Of a DNA stretch of 64,000 nt, positions 48,621 to 60,897 are shown piece by piece. The notes beneath the pieces were generated by a model. That model did not search any database. It saw only the letters and a list, made by a program, of their open reading frames with translations, and was not told the DNA's origin. Each line of letters opens with the position of its first letter. Position 1 is the stretch's first letter. Position numbers and translations under genes: made by a program. The stretch covers positions 13,454,001-13,518,000 of the forward strand of contig OY992838.1 in assembly GCA_963921425.1 (NCBI GenBank), in the 5' to 3' direction. The stretch is from Dryas octopetala (taxonomy: Eukaryota; Streptophyta; Magnoliopsida; Rosales; Rosaceae).

Positions 48621-49416
48621 TTCGTTGGACTTTTTTTTTTGTTACAAGTTTCGTTGGACTTTTCAACAAACCTTACTTGGGTTTAAGTGGTTAATTTGAA
48701 AAAAAAAATATAAGTTCTGGTTCAAGATCAGTAATGACCCGTTTTGGGTGTATGGTCCGTTCAGTGTTGCTTCTTTTATCAACTTAATATTAAATCAAAG
48801 AATACACACAATTTGATATAAATCTTAGAACTGGGCCAACTGGCGCTACCAAGTATCAAGTACACTTGTTTGAGAAAAAAAAAAAAAAGTATCAAGTACT
48901 TGTGCTTATTATTGTGACTCTTCTTCAACATGAAATAATTAAGTACAATATATCGGTGAATTTTATACATGAATGAATTAAGTACCTATATATATATGTA
49001 CATAGGTGTGTGCGTACTTGAATACGTACATATCAACTTATCAAGGCTAGCTTTACTTTATTCTGATCATGCAATTGAACAGGGCCCCCAATCATAGTTA
49101 TGTATTTAGTTTCAAAGCTATCTGCTATTCATATAACATCAACACCACTTTAACTTAAAGTCTTAGACCGTAGCTAGTTGGGTTTTATCAAATTGGGCTT
49201 TTATTGGTGGGTTGCTCACGTGTGTTTACTTCTTGTATTTGGCTCTTGTATTAATATTTTTTTTTTTTTTTTTTCTTGCTTTGTCTTCAAATTTTCAGTA
49301 TACCATCAATAATAAGATACATAGACATTCTCTTCTTTATTATATATATAGAGGCCAGGTATATCTCAACTTAAATAAATATATATATATTTCTATCATA
49401 TTCATATTAAAAAGTA
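48621..49416. other. Unassigned intergenic sequence
   Basis: T-rich at 49256-49274, A-rich near 48870. Nothing recognised. Confidence 0.3.
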
Positions 49417-50069
49417 TTATTAATAGGAGAAAGTGTATTTTTAGTCCCTATACTTTAATGAAATTTTCACTTTGGTCCAGTTCTTTCAATTTTGGAAATT
49501 TTAATTTCGTACTTTCATTATGTTTGCAATTGGGTCCAAATCATTAATTAGGTTTAAATTATTAGCGGAAATATAACATAACAGGAATATTTTGGTCATT
49601 TTAAATAACCTATAAGTGGAACTCATTTAACCAAGTGACGTTGTCCAATCACATTTGGACACATGTATTTTTTTCTTAATTATTTAATTTTTTGTTTTCT
49701 TTCTTTCTTAATTATATTTTATTTAATTTTTTAAATTGTTTATTTAGACTGTATTAATTATGAAATGTCTAAAAGATTCATTCATATGTATTGTCACATC
49801 ATATTTTCATTTAAAAAATTAATTGAGTTAACAATTTGAACCTAATTGCAAACATAATGAAAATACGGAATTAAAATTGCTAAAATTGAAATAACAGGGA
49901 CCAAAGTAAAAACTTCATTAAAGTACAGGCAAGGAGTTAAATTTCGATTTTTAGGGATACCAAAATTTTATCACACCTCCATCAATTTTTTGGGAGAATT
50001 TCGCCGAAATATTCGAAATTTCGCCGAAATTATCGAAAATAATCGAAATTCGACGAAATTTCGCTCACT

Positions 50070-50220
50070 GCAAACCCGCAGCGCACCACGGCTAGAAGAC
50101 CCACCACGCATATGACGGCGTAGAGCAGCGCCGCGAGTATGACGACGAAGTCTGAGTCCAAAGTGACCGCCTCAGGAGGCGGCGCTGCCGCTGGTGCTGG
50201 TGCTGAGAAATCTTTGAGAA
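50070..50220 (-). pseudogene. ATL-type RING-H2 ubiquitin ligase, N-terminal fragment
   Basis: On the minus strand, from 50206: SAPAPAAAPPPEAVTLDSDF then VVILAALLYAVICVVGLLAV and VRCGFA. This is the proline-rich start plus transmembrane helix typical of ATL8/ATL80-type E3 ligases, where VARCAWL normally follows. No RING-H2 domain, since repeat sequence starts immediately at about 50069. No good start codon: the region before it has a duplicated AAAGATTTCTC. GC content is far above its surroundings. Confidence 0.65.
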
Positions 50221-50870
50221 ATCTTTGTTTTGTTTGTATGTGTTTGGGAGAGTCAAAAGGAAAGAAAGAAAGGGGTTTGGAGATTTCAAGTGGGTTTTTG
50301 AATTTGGGGGTTTGAGAATTTTTAGCTTCTGGAGATTTCTAACTTTCTATACAAATAAATTGAAAAGTTTGCGAGAGAGAGTAGTAGAGTTGGGTTGGGT
50401 GGGTGTGGGTGAGTGGGTTTGAAAGATAAATGAAAAAGTATGTTTGGACTTTGGAGAAGATATGGTACTGAGGTAGGCAAAGTGGGTCACCCAGATTAGT
50501 CCAGGTGGCAGTGGCTTTGGACTATTTTCCATATTTAGTTAATTCTTATCCTCTTCATTTATCTTTTTCTTGTACAGTTGTACACATTAGTATATTACCA
50601 AAATAATCAATGCTTTTTATTGTTTTAATTACACAATTTAATCACTCTTTTAATTGCAATTATTAAGCTCCTTCAATTAATTAATTCATATGTTTATCTT
50701 ATATCATTTTTTTAACTAAGTTAATCAATATGTTTAATCACTCTTTTAATTGCAATTATTAAGCTCTTTCAATTAATTAATCAATATTTTTATCTTTTAA
50801 TTGTAATATTGTACTATTGTAGACTTGTAGTATAATTGTATAAATAAAATTAAGGTATTATTTATGTAAT
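50221..50870. other. Non-repetitive filler of the Mutator-like element
   Basis: Probably the captured promoter/5' UTR of the ATL gene (plus strand reads GT-rich, minus strand CA/CT-rich, 50240-50530), then AT-rich DNA with a short direct repeat (TTTAATTGCAATTATTAAGCT at 50658 and 50743). Confidence 0.4.
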
Positions 50871-51160
50871 TATTAATTAGTGAACAATTTTTTAAAAATA
50901 TTTGCCTCCAGCGCGTATTATATTTATCTTATATCACATGAAACCTACTATATAATTTGGTTTCTTCAATGTTTTTTTATCAATGTAATAGATAATATGT
51001 TAAATGCATATATGGTAAAGTTTTATTCAAAATGTCCGTATGTTGATAGCAATTTCCGTCGTTTTCGTCGAACTTTTGTCGAAATTTAAAAATTTTCGAA
51101 ATTTCCGTCGAAATTTCCATCGAAATTTCCATCGAAATTTCCTCGAAACCCGAAATTTTA
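50871..51160 (-). repeat. CGAAATTTC-family repeat, copy 1 (inverted)
   Basis: Reverse complement matches 62400-62690 and 63600-63900: GCGCGTATTATATTTATCTT, ATATCACATGAAACCTACTA, and AGCAATTTCCGTCGTTTTCG with its short CGAAATTT units. Confidence 0.85.
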
Positions 51161-51210
51161 TTCCTTGAGTACAGGGATCAAAAATATACTTTTGCCTTAC
51201 TAATATGCAT

Positions 51211-51443
51211 TACATTTTAAAGGGCAGGCTATAATCTTGATGAACAGTAAATAAGCATGAATACGAGCATTGAGATGGTGCGGGACACGGTGTCGACACA
51301 CGAAATCGAGATATACTGCAGTCGAAATTGAAATGTGTTGCATCCAGTTGATGATGTTTCAACACCGTATCCGCACCATGTCGGCGCCCGCATTCATGTT
51401 TATTTATTGTCCATCTACCTTAGAGTCTGCCCCTACATTTTAA
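51211..51443. mobile_element. Mutator-type MITE with 10-bp TSD
   Basis: Element 51221-51433 (213 bp), flanked by TACATTTTAA on both sides. Inverted arms: GGGCAGGCTATAATCTTGAT and (inverse) GGGCAGACTCTAAGGTAGAT, continuing through AATAAGCATGAATACGAGC. The central GGTGCGGGACACGGTGTCG pairs with its inverse. Confidence 0.9.
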
Positions 51444-52385
51444 TATAATTTTTTTAAAAAAATATTTTTAATGTAGATTTTCAAAAAGGGCTCTACTTTC
51501 ATTTTCGCACAGGGCCCCACATATTTCAGGGCCGGCCCTGTATGCATATATGCAACCTTGCAAACTGAATTGTCAGTGAAGAGTTCTTTTTTGTGCCTTA
51601 TAATTTGGATGATCATTCAAACATAAATCAAAAAGCCCATCCGTAGTACTTTGATTATGATGATTAATGGACCCACCAAAAATTATCATGGAATTAAGTA
51701 TAAATCAACCATGGCAGCCAGTCCGAAAGTTTTAACTAGGACAGATGTAGAGAGGAGATTTGACGTTACGATTCAATGGGTGAATGAAATACTCGAAAAA
51801 TTGCGGTTAAAATGCACCAACCCAAAAATAATTACATGCATCATTCCTTTTAACTTGTAATTTATTAGAAGACTTTTATATTTACTGCACAAAATGCTCA
51901 TCATACCCTTCCACAAATCACAATAAGTTGTTTTCCAAAATCTTCCATTATTTCCTGAACTAAATTAAAAGAAACAAGAAAAAAAAAATTACCCATAAGA
52001 AATTGAGAAGAAAAAAAGAAAGAAAAAAAAGGTGCATCGCACTGGAAAGAATGTTGACTAAAAGAAATTGCTTAAGGGTCCCGATTTCCGGCAACAACGG
52101 AGCTCTGATGACGGTTGTTTGGTGCAGTGCTAGCTATTAGGGGGGGTGGGCTTATGCGATCCCACAGGGACTCCAATTTGGAAGGGCCTCAAAATAAAAT
52201 TTAAAAAAAAAAAAGCATATACCCAATAAAAAAGAATTGGTACAAACTAGCACCACAAGAATCGAAAACGAGACCATAAAAAGTAGGAACCAGCGCCTCA
52301 ACCACTAGACCGGCCATCAACTCCTTCTAAAATTATTCTTCCAATAAATATATTTATACAAATATTACGTAATAAACTGATATTA
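51444..52385. other. Unassigned intergenic sequence
   Basis: No gene recognised. A-rich tracts at 51980-52030 and 52200. Confidence 0.3.
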
Positions 52386-53215
52386 ATAGATTTAGATTTA
52401 AGGGCAAATTACATAAAAGTACCTCAACTAACCACCCTATATCACTTGAGTACCCCCAATAAAAAAAAGTTGCTCGTAGGTACCTCAATTACTGATTTTG
52501 CACATCCAGGTACCTCCGTCAACTTTTCCATCAGGTCTGCCGTTAATTGTCTACGTGGCACACTAGAAACGTGCCACGTGGATAACAAAAATAAAAATAA
52601 AAAAAATTTTAAAAAATGAACTAATTATTTAAAAAAAAATTAAAAACTCAAAAAAATAAAAAATAAAAACAATAAAAATGGAGCACTTGCAGCACCCCTC
52701 CCTCCGCCCTCCGCCTCCCACCCCTCCCCCGAGACCCACCCAACCCCAGCCACCCACCCCTCCGACCCCAGCCACCTTGCCGGCGACCCCAGCCACCACG
52801 CCGGCGACCCACCAGACGACCCACCCGACCCCTCTCATCTCTCTCTAACTCTCTCTCTCTCTCTCTCTCTCCCCGAAACCCCAGCCCCGAGCCCTCCTCC
52901 TTCCTCCTCCCCCGCGTCGGCCACCCAACTCAATGACCCCAGCCCCGAGCCCTCCTCTTACCTTGCTATCTGCCTTTCAGAATCTGTTTGAATTACAATC
53001 ATTAGTAGTTCTACAATTTACAAAGAATCATAAATTGAAAAAATTCAATTTTTTTGAACCAAAACAATGAATGAAATATTATGTGTGGTTAGTATGACTG
53101 AACTTGCTTTCTCAGAACAGAGAGGAGCTCGTGGCAGGAGAAGGGAGGGAGGTGGGTGGGTCATTGAGTTGGGTGGCCGACGCGGGGGAGGAGGAAGGAG
53201 GAGGGCTCGGGGCTG
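52386..53215. repeat. C-rich/low-complexity repeat region with inverted arms
   Basis: Starts with a repeat-like block (AAGTACCTCAACTAACCACC; GTACCTCAATTACTGATTTT), then C-rich and (CT)n sequence. A 57-60-bp block at 52875-52937 (GAGCCCTCCTCCTTCCTCCT, CGTCGGCCACCCAACTCAAT) recurs inverted at 53155-53212. Probably a degenerate TIR element; boundaries not resolved. Confidence 0.6.
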
Positions 53216-53625
53216 AGAATTTGCGAAATTGAGAGCAGATGAAATTGAAAGCTTATACTTTAGAATTTGCGAAAATTTTAATAAAATTATTGAGTGCTTT
53301 AAAGTAATCGATTACTAAAAGAATAAGACGCTAACCACTTTTTTGGGCCCTACATGTCTCATCTCAAATCAGCAGTGAGACAATGGCACCCAATTTAATT
53401 ATCTCTGAAATATAATATTTGTTCTATACAGTGATGAATTTAGGAATCAATCGTTATGAGGTCCAAATTAACCAGCTCACAAATATTTATTTTAGGTCGT
53501 CGCCTTTAGGGTTCAGGCTTCGTTTTTGTCTTTTGGGTCTAGGTTTCTTCTTTGGGTCTCTCTTCTACTCAGTTTTTTAAGTTAAGAATTCAAAAAATAA
53601 AAAAACTCATATGCAGATCACGTGA
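53216..53625. other. Unassigned intergenic sequence
   Basis: Nothing recognised. Confidence 0.3.
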
Positions 53626-54561
53626 CAGGGCTGCCCTTTGGTTTGGTTTATACCGAATCGACCGACTACCAACTGAATTTTTTTAGTTTGGTATACCGAT
53701 TTTTACAATTCAAAAATCGAAAATCCGTAAAGGAAAAAATTTGAAAAAAGTTGATTTGGTTTTGGTAAAAACAAAAAAATGTTGGTAAATCGATCGATTA
53801 CTGAAAATTATTACTGAAAGAAACCGAATCGATTATTACCGAAAAAACCGAAATATATACCCAAAAAAACTGAAACAATTATCGAAATTTAGTTATATAT
53901 ACTTATATAATACTATTATGTTAGTGGTATAATAAATATTAAACTACTAATATCTTAAACAACTATAAGAAAATATAATTGTATAATGTTATTATATTAA
54001 TATTATTAAAAGTGTGAGTTAAGATATAAAATCATTCTCTAATAAAGTATATATATATATATATTTATATACTCATATTTATCAGTATATATACATACTA
54101 AATTAATAAGATATGTACTAATATATATTATTAAACTAATTATACTAATATTAATATTATTGCAATTAATACTAGTACTATACTAAACTACCAATATTAC
54201 TCAGGCAAATATATGTTCATCAAACATTATATTTTATGCATCATATTTGATTAAATTTTAATTTATATTGGTAAACAATAATAACTAGTATTATTATAAT
54301 TAAACCGAAAATGAATCGAAGATATACCGAAATAAACTGAAAATGAACCGAAGATATACCGAAATAAATCGAAATGAACTAAAAATATCCGATACCAAAA
54401 TTATCGAAATCGAACCGAAAATTGAAGTTTACCAAAAATTACCAAACCAAAAAATACAGAAACCGAAAAAAATACCAAAATAAAAAAATATCAAAATTTT
54501 TTATTTTGTTTTGGTAAGCTCCATTATCAAACCAAATCGAATCGATCGAAGGACAGCCCTA
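53626..54561. mobile_element. Degenerate hAT-like TIR element
   Basis: Left end CAGGGCTGCCCTTTGGTTTG; right end, inverted, AGGGCTGTCCTTCGATCGAT. Subterminal regions are full of CGAAA/ACCGAA/TTGGT units (GAACCGAAGATATACCGAAA twice), like the hAT elements at 14039 and 16475 in plan but not in sequence. The centre is AT-rich. No target duplication read. Confidence 0.65.
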
Positions 54562-54855
54562 ACCCTAGACCCTAGTAGAAACGTTTTTTTTTTTTTTTTC
54601 TCTAAGCTGACTGAACGAGGCACTTACTTTTTCAGGAAAATTAGTGGACAAGTGTCCACTTTAGAAATAAATTAGTTGGTCACTAGGTCCAGTGACTTCT
54701 TTTTCAGGAAGATCTTGTAGGGTTTCTTTCTTTGGTCAAAGCATGATGTACTTTATTCTTTGTTCTTTAACTCTTTGGCCCGTATGTCTATAATATGAGT
54801 TTTTACATTGAATATCCATTACCCCGAGTGCATTGGAGATGTGGGCATTTTATTG
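54562..54855. other. Unassigned intergenic sequence
   Basis: Nothing recognised. Confidence 0.3.
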
Positions 54856-55778
54856 CCAACTGATGATGCCAAAAATTGTGAGTCAATGAATCAACTTTAA
54901 TTAGTGAATTTAGTTTTCTTTATCAACTTCGTTGTGGATCTTTCTTAGGCTTGGAGTGGCCAAGCTTGATTTTGGTGTCAAGGTTGGAGCAAATAGTTAT
55001 TGAAAGAGGCATAGTGTGGTACCGGCCTAATACTCTTCGATTACAAAATCAAGTAGTTCTAGAGAGAATTTGGCAGAAATATTGTGCAAATCATACTATG
55101 TCCTCTTGTAATAGGTCTTGAGCTTGAACTTATAGACAAAATTGGTGGTGCAAGATATTTACATGTATGAAGATCAAAGGTAAAGATGATGCCACGTCCT
55201 CAGTTATGAACAATAACATGCACAACCAACAAAAGGATTTGCATTTAAATGCAAGCATGCTTGAAGGATGTTTTAGGTCAAGCCACTACCTAAAGCAACC
55301 CCCAAGTGGGGAAAACTTGGGTGTATTGAGATGGGCCGATGGGGCTATCCCATCCGAAATGACACAAAGTCTAGGCTTTGAATGAGTCGCCAACAAAATA
55401 TCTTTGAGTACTAGATCGAGTTGTTTAATATAGGTGATGATGATCAAACTTAGGAGTTGGAGGACAAGAGATTTAGATTAACAAATGGTTGTAGAATACC
55501 GACATGAGGTATTTGCTTGATGGGAGTCCGCTAGAAATAGGATAGGAGTCCCAAGGTCTGGTTCAGATTGGGTTGGATTGAGGGTCAATTACTCGACTGG
55601 GGCTCGACTATTGTTGATTGTTCATTCGTTGGCTTGACCAAGTTAACCATGATGGTTGTCTCACCGAACCAAGTCAAACCGTTGAAAAGTCAAAGTGCCA
55701 CTTAGAATGTTTAGTCAAGCCATATGTCAATTTGCAATTGGTTGATTCGTCTCAGTGGATTTATCAACAAACACCAAC
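54856..55778 (+). mobile_element. Solo LTR, diverged relative of 26903-27953, 5-bp TSD
   Basis: Element 54861-55773 (913 bp) starts TGATGATGCC (second base pair of TGTT changed) and ends GGATTTATCAACAAACA, flanked by CCAAC on both sides. Shared with the other solo LTR: GTGTGGTACC-GCC-AA-AC-CT, TGCATTTAAATGCAAGCATG-like and GTTGTCTC-type blocks. No second LTR or internal region. Confidence 0.87.
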
Positions 55779-57707
55779 AATACTTTTTTATTCTATTTGG
55801 GAAGAGGGTTACGAGTATGGCTGGGTCGGAAGGACCGAGAAACTACAATCGCAAAAAGCCATCAGAAGATTGTCCGAAGATCGGTAGCAGTCCAGATATG
55901 CAAACATAGAATAGAAAAAAGCTCACCTATATGCAAACATTCTGATAAACCTTTTCCAGAAAAGAGTCCCACAATTAGTCCAAGTTTTGCAGAACTTCAG
56001 ATAATATCATACAATACACACACAAAAAAAGATAAGCAGCCATTTGTGCAGATAAAACTCTACAAAGCCAAAACTGCATTGAGGACTTGGTGATCAGTTT
56101 GCATATTGGTTGGTCATTTTTTTCTAGAAGGTTGTTGATAATTTCATTGAAGCATGCCAATTTCACTGGATCCAAACACATGGGTATAATAAGCTTCACT
56201 CCTACTCTTAAAGAGTATGCAGACCTTCATATTCTCCACTAATTTTTTTCCTTTTTCATAAAAAAAAATACAAATTCTTAAAATATACTACAGGGCCTCC
56301 AACAATGTCAGTAGAATGTAATCCAATTTCAGAATAAATCCTAAGCTAACTTAGTAGCCCACAAATATGAGAACATTCTAATCTTATTTTCTATCATCTC
56401 TTCCACTAGAGAATCTAAATTTTTCTATCCTGAAGATGTAAGGGGAGCAATTTCAAGATTTTTAATTCTGGTTCACATCCACACATCAGTTCCTTACAAA
56501 AACTACAATGAAGTTTTCAGAGCGGCTGATAATAAGGGATACTACTGTCACGTCTCAAACTCCAGTATCATCATATGATTCCTAAGATTTTATATATTGG
56601 CACTCCAATCAATATCTAAAGATTTAAAGAATACTCATTATTAAATATTTAGAGAACTTCAAAGTACTAATAATTTGAAAATCAACAAACGCCTTTTTGT
56701 AACATTGTTGTTGCTTACTTCCTATTCTTTCAATATCATGTTATTACTGTTTTGTGAAATGTCAAATTTCTGTAACACCACCTGGTCATGCTATGTGATC
56801 TCGTTAAGTATTTCCCTTTTGCAATGATCCGAACTATGTGCCTAAGAACTCATCAATAAAGTAAGCTATATCTTCCAACCTGATTGCTACCTTTACTGGG
56901 AGATAAATGCTCAATTGGGTTCTTATGAAACCATCCATATATTCCAAACATGGTAGTTAAACACAAATTTAGCATTTAGGATGACATCCCATTTTTTTTC
57001 TGGGGATAGGAAACAACCTTTAATTACAAGAAATTATACACAACTTGAAATTATCAACGCAAAATATTTTGGAAAATGTTTGAAGCACATAGGCACCTAT
57101 ACATACATCTTTTGCAGAGAGAATTGCTTTCAATTTGGGAGAGGACACAGCCACCGGGCATGCTACTAGTTTCAAAGCAGCAACTGACGGCATCTTTGGC
57201 TTGGTAGGCCCGTCCCCCAAGTTTTTGCCGACAACCAACAGCACCACAATGGCAATCTTGATCTGCACCAAATTGGACAAACCTGCTAAATTTATTAGAT
57301 TAGACTATAGAAACACATTTCACATCCAGTAATGATAGTGTATAGTGCACACAAAGTCCATCAAAATGATGATTCGATAAAAATATACTAGGTTAAGCAA
57401 AGATGTATTAGTTAATAAAAGTATCAAATTAAAGCGTTATGCAGGTGTTCATACTGATGATCATAGGTCAGGTGCTCGCCCCTTTTTATGTCGCGAGTTG
57501 CATATATGCCAATTCTTGTTTCAAAATCAATTATCCTTCAAAATAAAAAAAGAACAAGGAACACATGTAAGATATATTATTAACTATTAATCTTTAAATC
57601 AGTATTGAAATCCATATTAAGATCCAGTAGAGAAAAGATCATAAACCAACCCAACCAACTTACAATTGGCACATCCGTTTCTATGTACACTCTACACTTT
57701 TTCTTAC
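55779..57707. other. Intergenic region downstream of the SDR gene
   Basis: No exon-like block or repeat recognised. The 86-codon minus-strand frame at 57280-57020 starts with a hydrophobic segment (IKIAIVVLLVVG) but has no recognised family. Confidence 0.35.
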
Positions 57708-58156
57708 CTATGATATATAATTTGATACAGAAGTGAAGGTTTCCTTGGAAGCAAGCTGAGACTCTAAAAGTAGATCACACGAGGTATTCCAAAGTTCCTC
57801 TGCAAGTTTAGAGTCGTAGGAAAGCACAGAAGACTTGATAGTCCTACCCTTTCCACCAAAATAGTATACTCCAGATGATTCCTGAAGTTAACAGAATTGC
57901 TCAGATGAGAAATCTTCTGATGTTTTGAATTGTAAGATCTCACTGAATTCCTCCATTTCAAGAGTGAGCAAATAAGTATTAGCATTTAATTCAAGACAAA
58001 TTGAAACATTATGCTCCTATCACACGCAAGAAGAATTATTACCAATAGAGTAGTCAACCTCAAATCAAGGACATCACCACTCAAACCAACAGCTCTCAAG
58101 TTATATGCATTGAGCGTTGACTAAACCAATTTAAGAAAATATGAAATCTTTTGCAC

Positions 58157-58193
<37 letters not shown>

Positions 58194-60897
58194 CAATATA
58201 TAAGAAACACAAAAAGAATAGACTAAGATGGTTCGCATCAACAAAAAAAAAAAAAAAAGAAGGGTCACACACTCATTTTACCATTGTAAGATTTTTTTGG
58301 ATATGAAACATTAGAAATAACACTAAAAAGTTGACAATATTTCGATAATTTGAGCCAAATTGTCCCATCAACAACATGCATTAGAACATGGCTCATCCCA
58401 GCTTTATGACAGCTCAATTGCTGTGTATAACTAAAGCAGACACAAAACCTGAGAACTTTGCAGAAAATATTAATGTACATAATGACCATACATGCCTAAA
58501 ATGCTCTTGGCGCTGAACTTCTCAACATAATATGCCACATATTTTAATATTCATTGCACAAGACATAACAATTGGCATCACTGTTAGAACAATAGTGTTG
58601 ACATGTGCCAATGTATTGGGCTAGCTCATGAGATGGTTTGAAACAAAAGCTGTGATTGAGTTTGCGACACACGCAGGGCAAACAATTGACGACATTTACA
58701 TGAGCAAGCTGCAGATAGTTAGAAGGGAAACTTACAGCCGGGGCGAGTGCTGCATCAAGAATGGAGTTAACTCCAATTTCAGGTGACTGCAAAAGTCCCA
58801 GAAGTTTCAAAACTATGATTGCCAAACTGGATAGGCATGAAGGAACTTCTCGCATGATGTTGGTTTCCACAGCACTTCAAAATTAAACAAAACCATCATT
58901 AAAATGAAGCTTTAAAACCTAGTATCTAATGCATGAAGCTCATAATAGGTCAGATACAATGTAAATCATAATCAGAGGTAGTAATGCCATAATCAGAGGT
59001 AGTAATGCATTAGAAAGGAAACTGGAAAGAAAGCTTGTGAACACATACATGACAGAGACCTGACGAGGTATATCCATCAAGCCAAGTTTACGGTGAAGTT
59101 CATAGGTGAAAAGCAGTAGAAATACTATCAATGAAAGGAGCATGTTCAAATTAGAATAGAAATTGGAGATTGTTTATGATATCCTATATGACAAGAGATT
59201 ACATTTGGAATACTCATAGACATGAGCATATGGGTATTGTTTTGATCTGCCAAAGCACTTCCCAGCTACAGTGTCCTTGTCAACCTGTACATTGAATACT
59301 GAAGAGGGGGGAGGGGAGAAAGAACCAGTAATGCAAGTAGAAGATTAAGCATCCTAAATAGTTAAAGCAATTCAACAAAAGTAGGAAAAGTCATATTTCA
59401 TCCAAAGTCTAGTCAAATTGAGCCAAATCCAGAAATTATAGGACTCATTAAAGCATATCCTGACCTGTTGGCTGCATTGAGGCACAAACTACTGTCTTGC
59501 AAGCAATTGACACTTTTCCTTGCATTTTCTTTTATAAAGTTAATCAAAATTGGGAAAATTGCTTGTACCAGACATGGTCAGTAATTTTAGTGTCCTTGAC
59601 ATATATTGGGATGACATGAAACAAGTTATGCACAAAGGCATGCTGACACATGCTATTGCTATGATGAAGGTTTTGTGGATGTATAGACAAATAAAATAAA
59701 AACGAATGAAAATGATCTAAGTACACATATTAGAAATATTCTTACCATTTTGATGTGTGAAGGATGTGACATTCACTACACGGGAAGGAACTGGGCTGTT
59801 TCTGAGAAGTGGTAATAATAGTTTGGTCAGAGAGAATGCACTTAAGTAATTTGTAGCCATCATCCTGGACAAGAAAAAAGGTGAGCTTCTCAGAAAGAAA
59901 TACACGGTTAAAGATAGTAAGGGAATTTGGTGCCAGCTGCCAAGTAGCATAATGAAATTATATATACAAATTCTCTACATAAGCTAGATTCCTTAAAGCA
60001 GAACACAGATAAAAGATAATGAAGTTATTACTGATCGTAGCCTTGAGAAGTGAGTCTAGATGATGTTGCGAGTATCCCAGCATTGTTTATTAGGAGTTGG
60101 ATGGAAGAGTGCATCTGTGAGTTGGAAAGCCACTGCTGTAGGGAGGCTTTAACCTGGAGAATTGAGTGGAAGGATGAGAGATCAACCTGAAAAGCTTTGA
60201 GATGAGCATTCTTATTCTGAGCTTTAATGTCCCTCATTGTCTGTGACGCAAATAATTAACATCAGTAAATGGCTTTAAGCAAGTTTTACCTAGCCAAAAA
60301 AAGGAAAATTATATAAAGTGGAGGAGTTATACCTACCTTTGCTAACAAGTGGGATGAGCGTCCAACTGCAGACAGGATTGGATTATAAGGTATATGCATC
60401 TTATAAGGTAAGAAACAAGTTCTTAATTTGCACATACTATTATAATCATTATATTGGTGTACACAAAAAGTAACAACCACAAATTAAGAAATGATAAATT
60501 TATATGATCATGATTCAATTCATGAATGTACATAGCATAAATATGATTACCAAGAACCACAAAGAAACCATGGGTGGAGAGAGCATGGGCCGCAGCCGCA
60601 CCCAATCCAGACGTAGCCTGCATTTATTATTTTTCTTTTTTATTATATATAAAACTATGAAATTGAGCAGCAACAACAATAACAGCAAGAAAATGAAGAA
60701 TAGGCAGGTTAACTTACACCAGTGATAATGCAGAGGGGCCTAGATCCAAATGATGCAGCAGCAGGTGATGATGATTTGGAAAGACGATAATTGGGAGCAA
60801 TGAGCTGCTTCCAGTAGGAGATGAGGAGACAGAATGTCCAGAGAATAGCCATTCTCCAGAATTCCACGGACATTACAAATTCTAATGCCTCCTTCAT
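57708..60897 (-). CDS. Short-chain dehydrogenase/reductase, membrane-anchored type, complete
   Basis: Nine exons join in frame for 362 residues: 60897-60718, 60617-60551, 60365-60337, 60240-60032, 59864-59746, 59298-59203, 59124-59049, 58874-58736 and 57881-57708, all GT-AG. An N-terminal hydrophobic segment (MAILWTFCLLISYW, about residues 15-28) is followed by the Rossmann nucleotide-binding motif TGATSGLG (59-66), VGRS (82-85), VDLSS, NNAG (144-147), VNVTS with the catalytic Ser (about 196), and YEYSK giving the Tyr229/Lys233 pair. The tail has TNIMREVPSCLSSLA, LLGLLQSPEIGVNSILDAAL and YYFGGKGRTIKSS. It resembles the plant retinol-dehydrogenase-like SDRs (At5g53100/At4g24050 type), NAD(P)-dependent, substrate unknown, probably membrane-attached. 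The ADPG stretch that usually precedes TNI is absent at the exon 7/8 joint (SVIAVETNIM). Confidence 0.94.
58157..58193. repeat. (TTA)n microsatellite in SDR intron 8
   Basis: About twelve TTA/ATT units. Confidence 0.97.

Larger units (their letters stand above)
49417..51205. mobile_element. Mutator-like element carrying an ATL gene fragment (Pack-MULE-like)
   Basis: Element 49426-51196 (1.77 kb) starts GGAGAAAGTGTATTTTTAG; its right end, inverted, reads GGCAAAAGTATATTTTTGAT. The flanks are TTATTAATA and TTACTAATA, a 9-bp duplication with one mismatch. The left arm contains a second inverted copy of the end sequence near 49880-49970. Both subterminal regions carry CGAAATTTC-type repeats (49996-50068 and 51050-51150). 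Between them is non-repetitive DNA with a gene fragment and promoter-like sequence. Confidence 0.75.

Noticed and set aside
57020..57280. 86-codon frame with hydrophobic N-terminus
   Set aside because: Looks superficially like a secreted peptide, but no family, no cysteine pattern and no supporting context.
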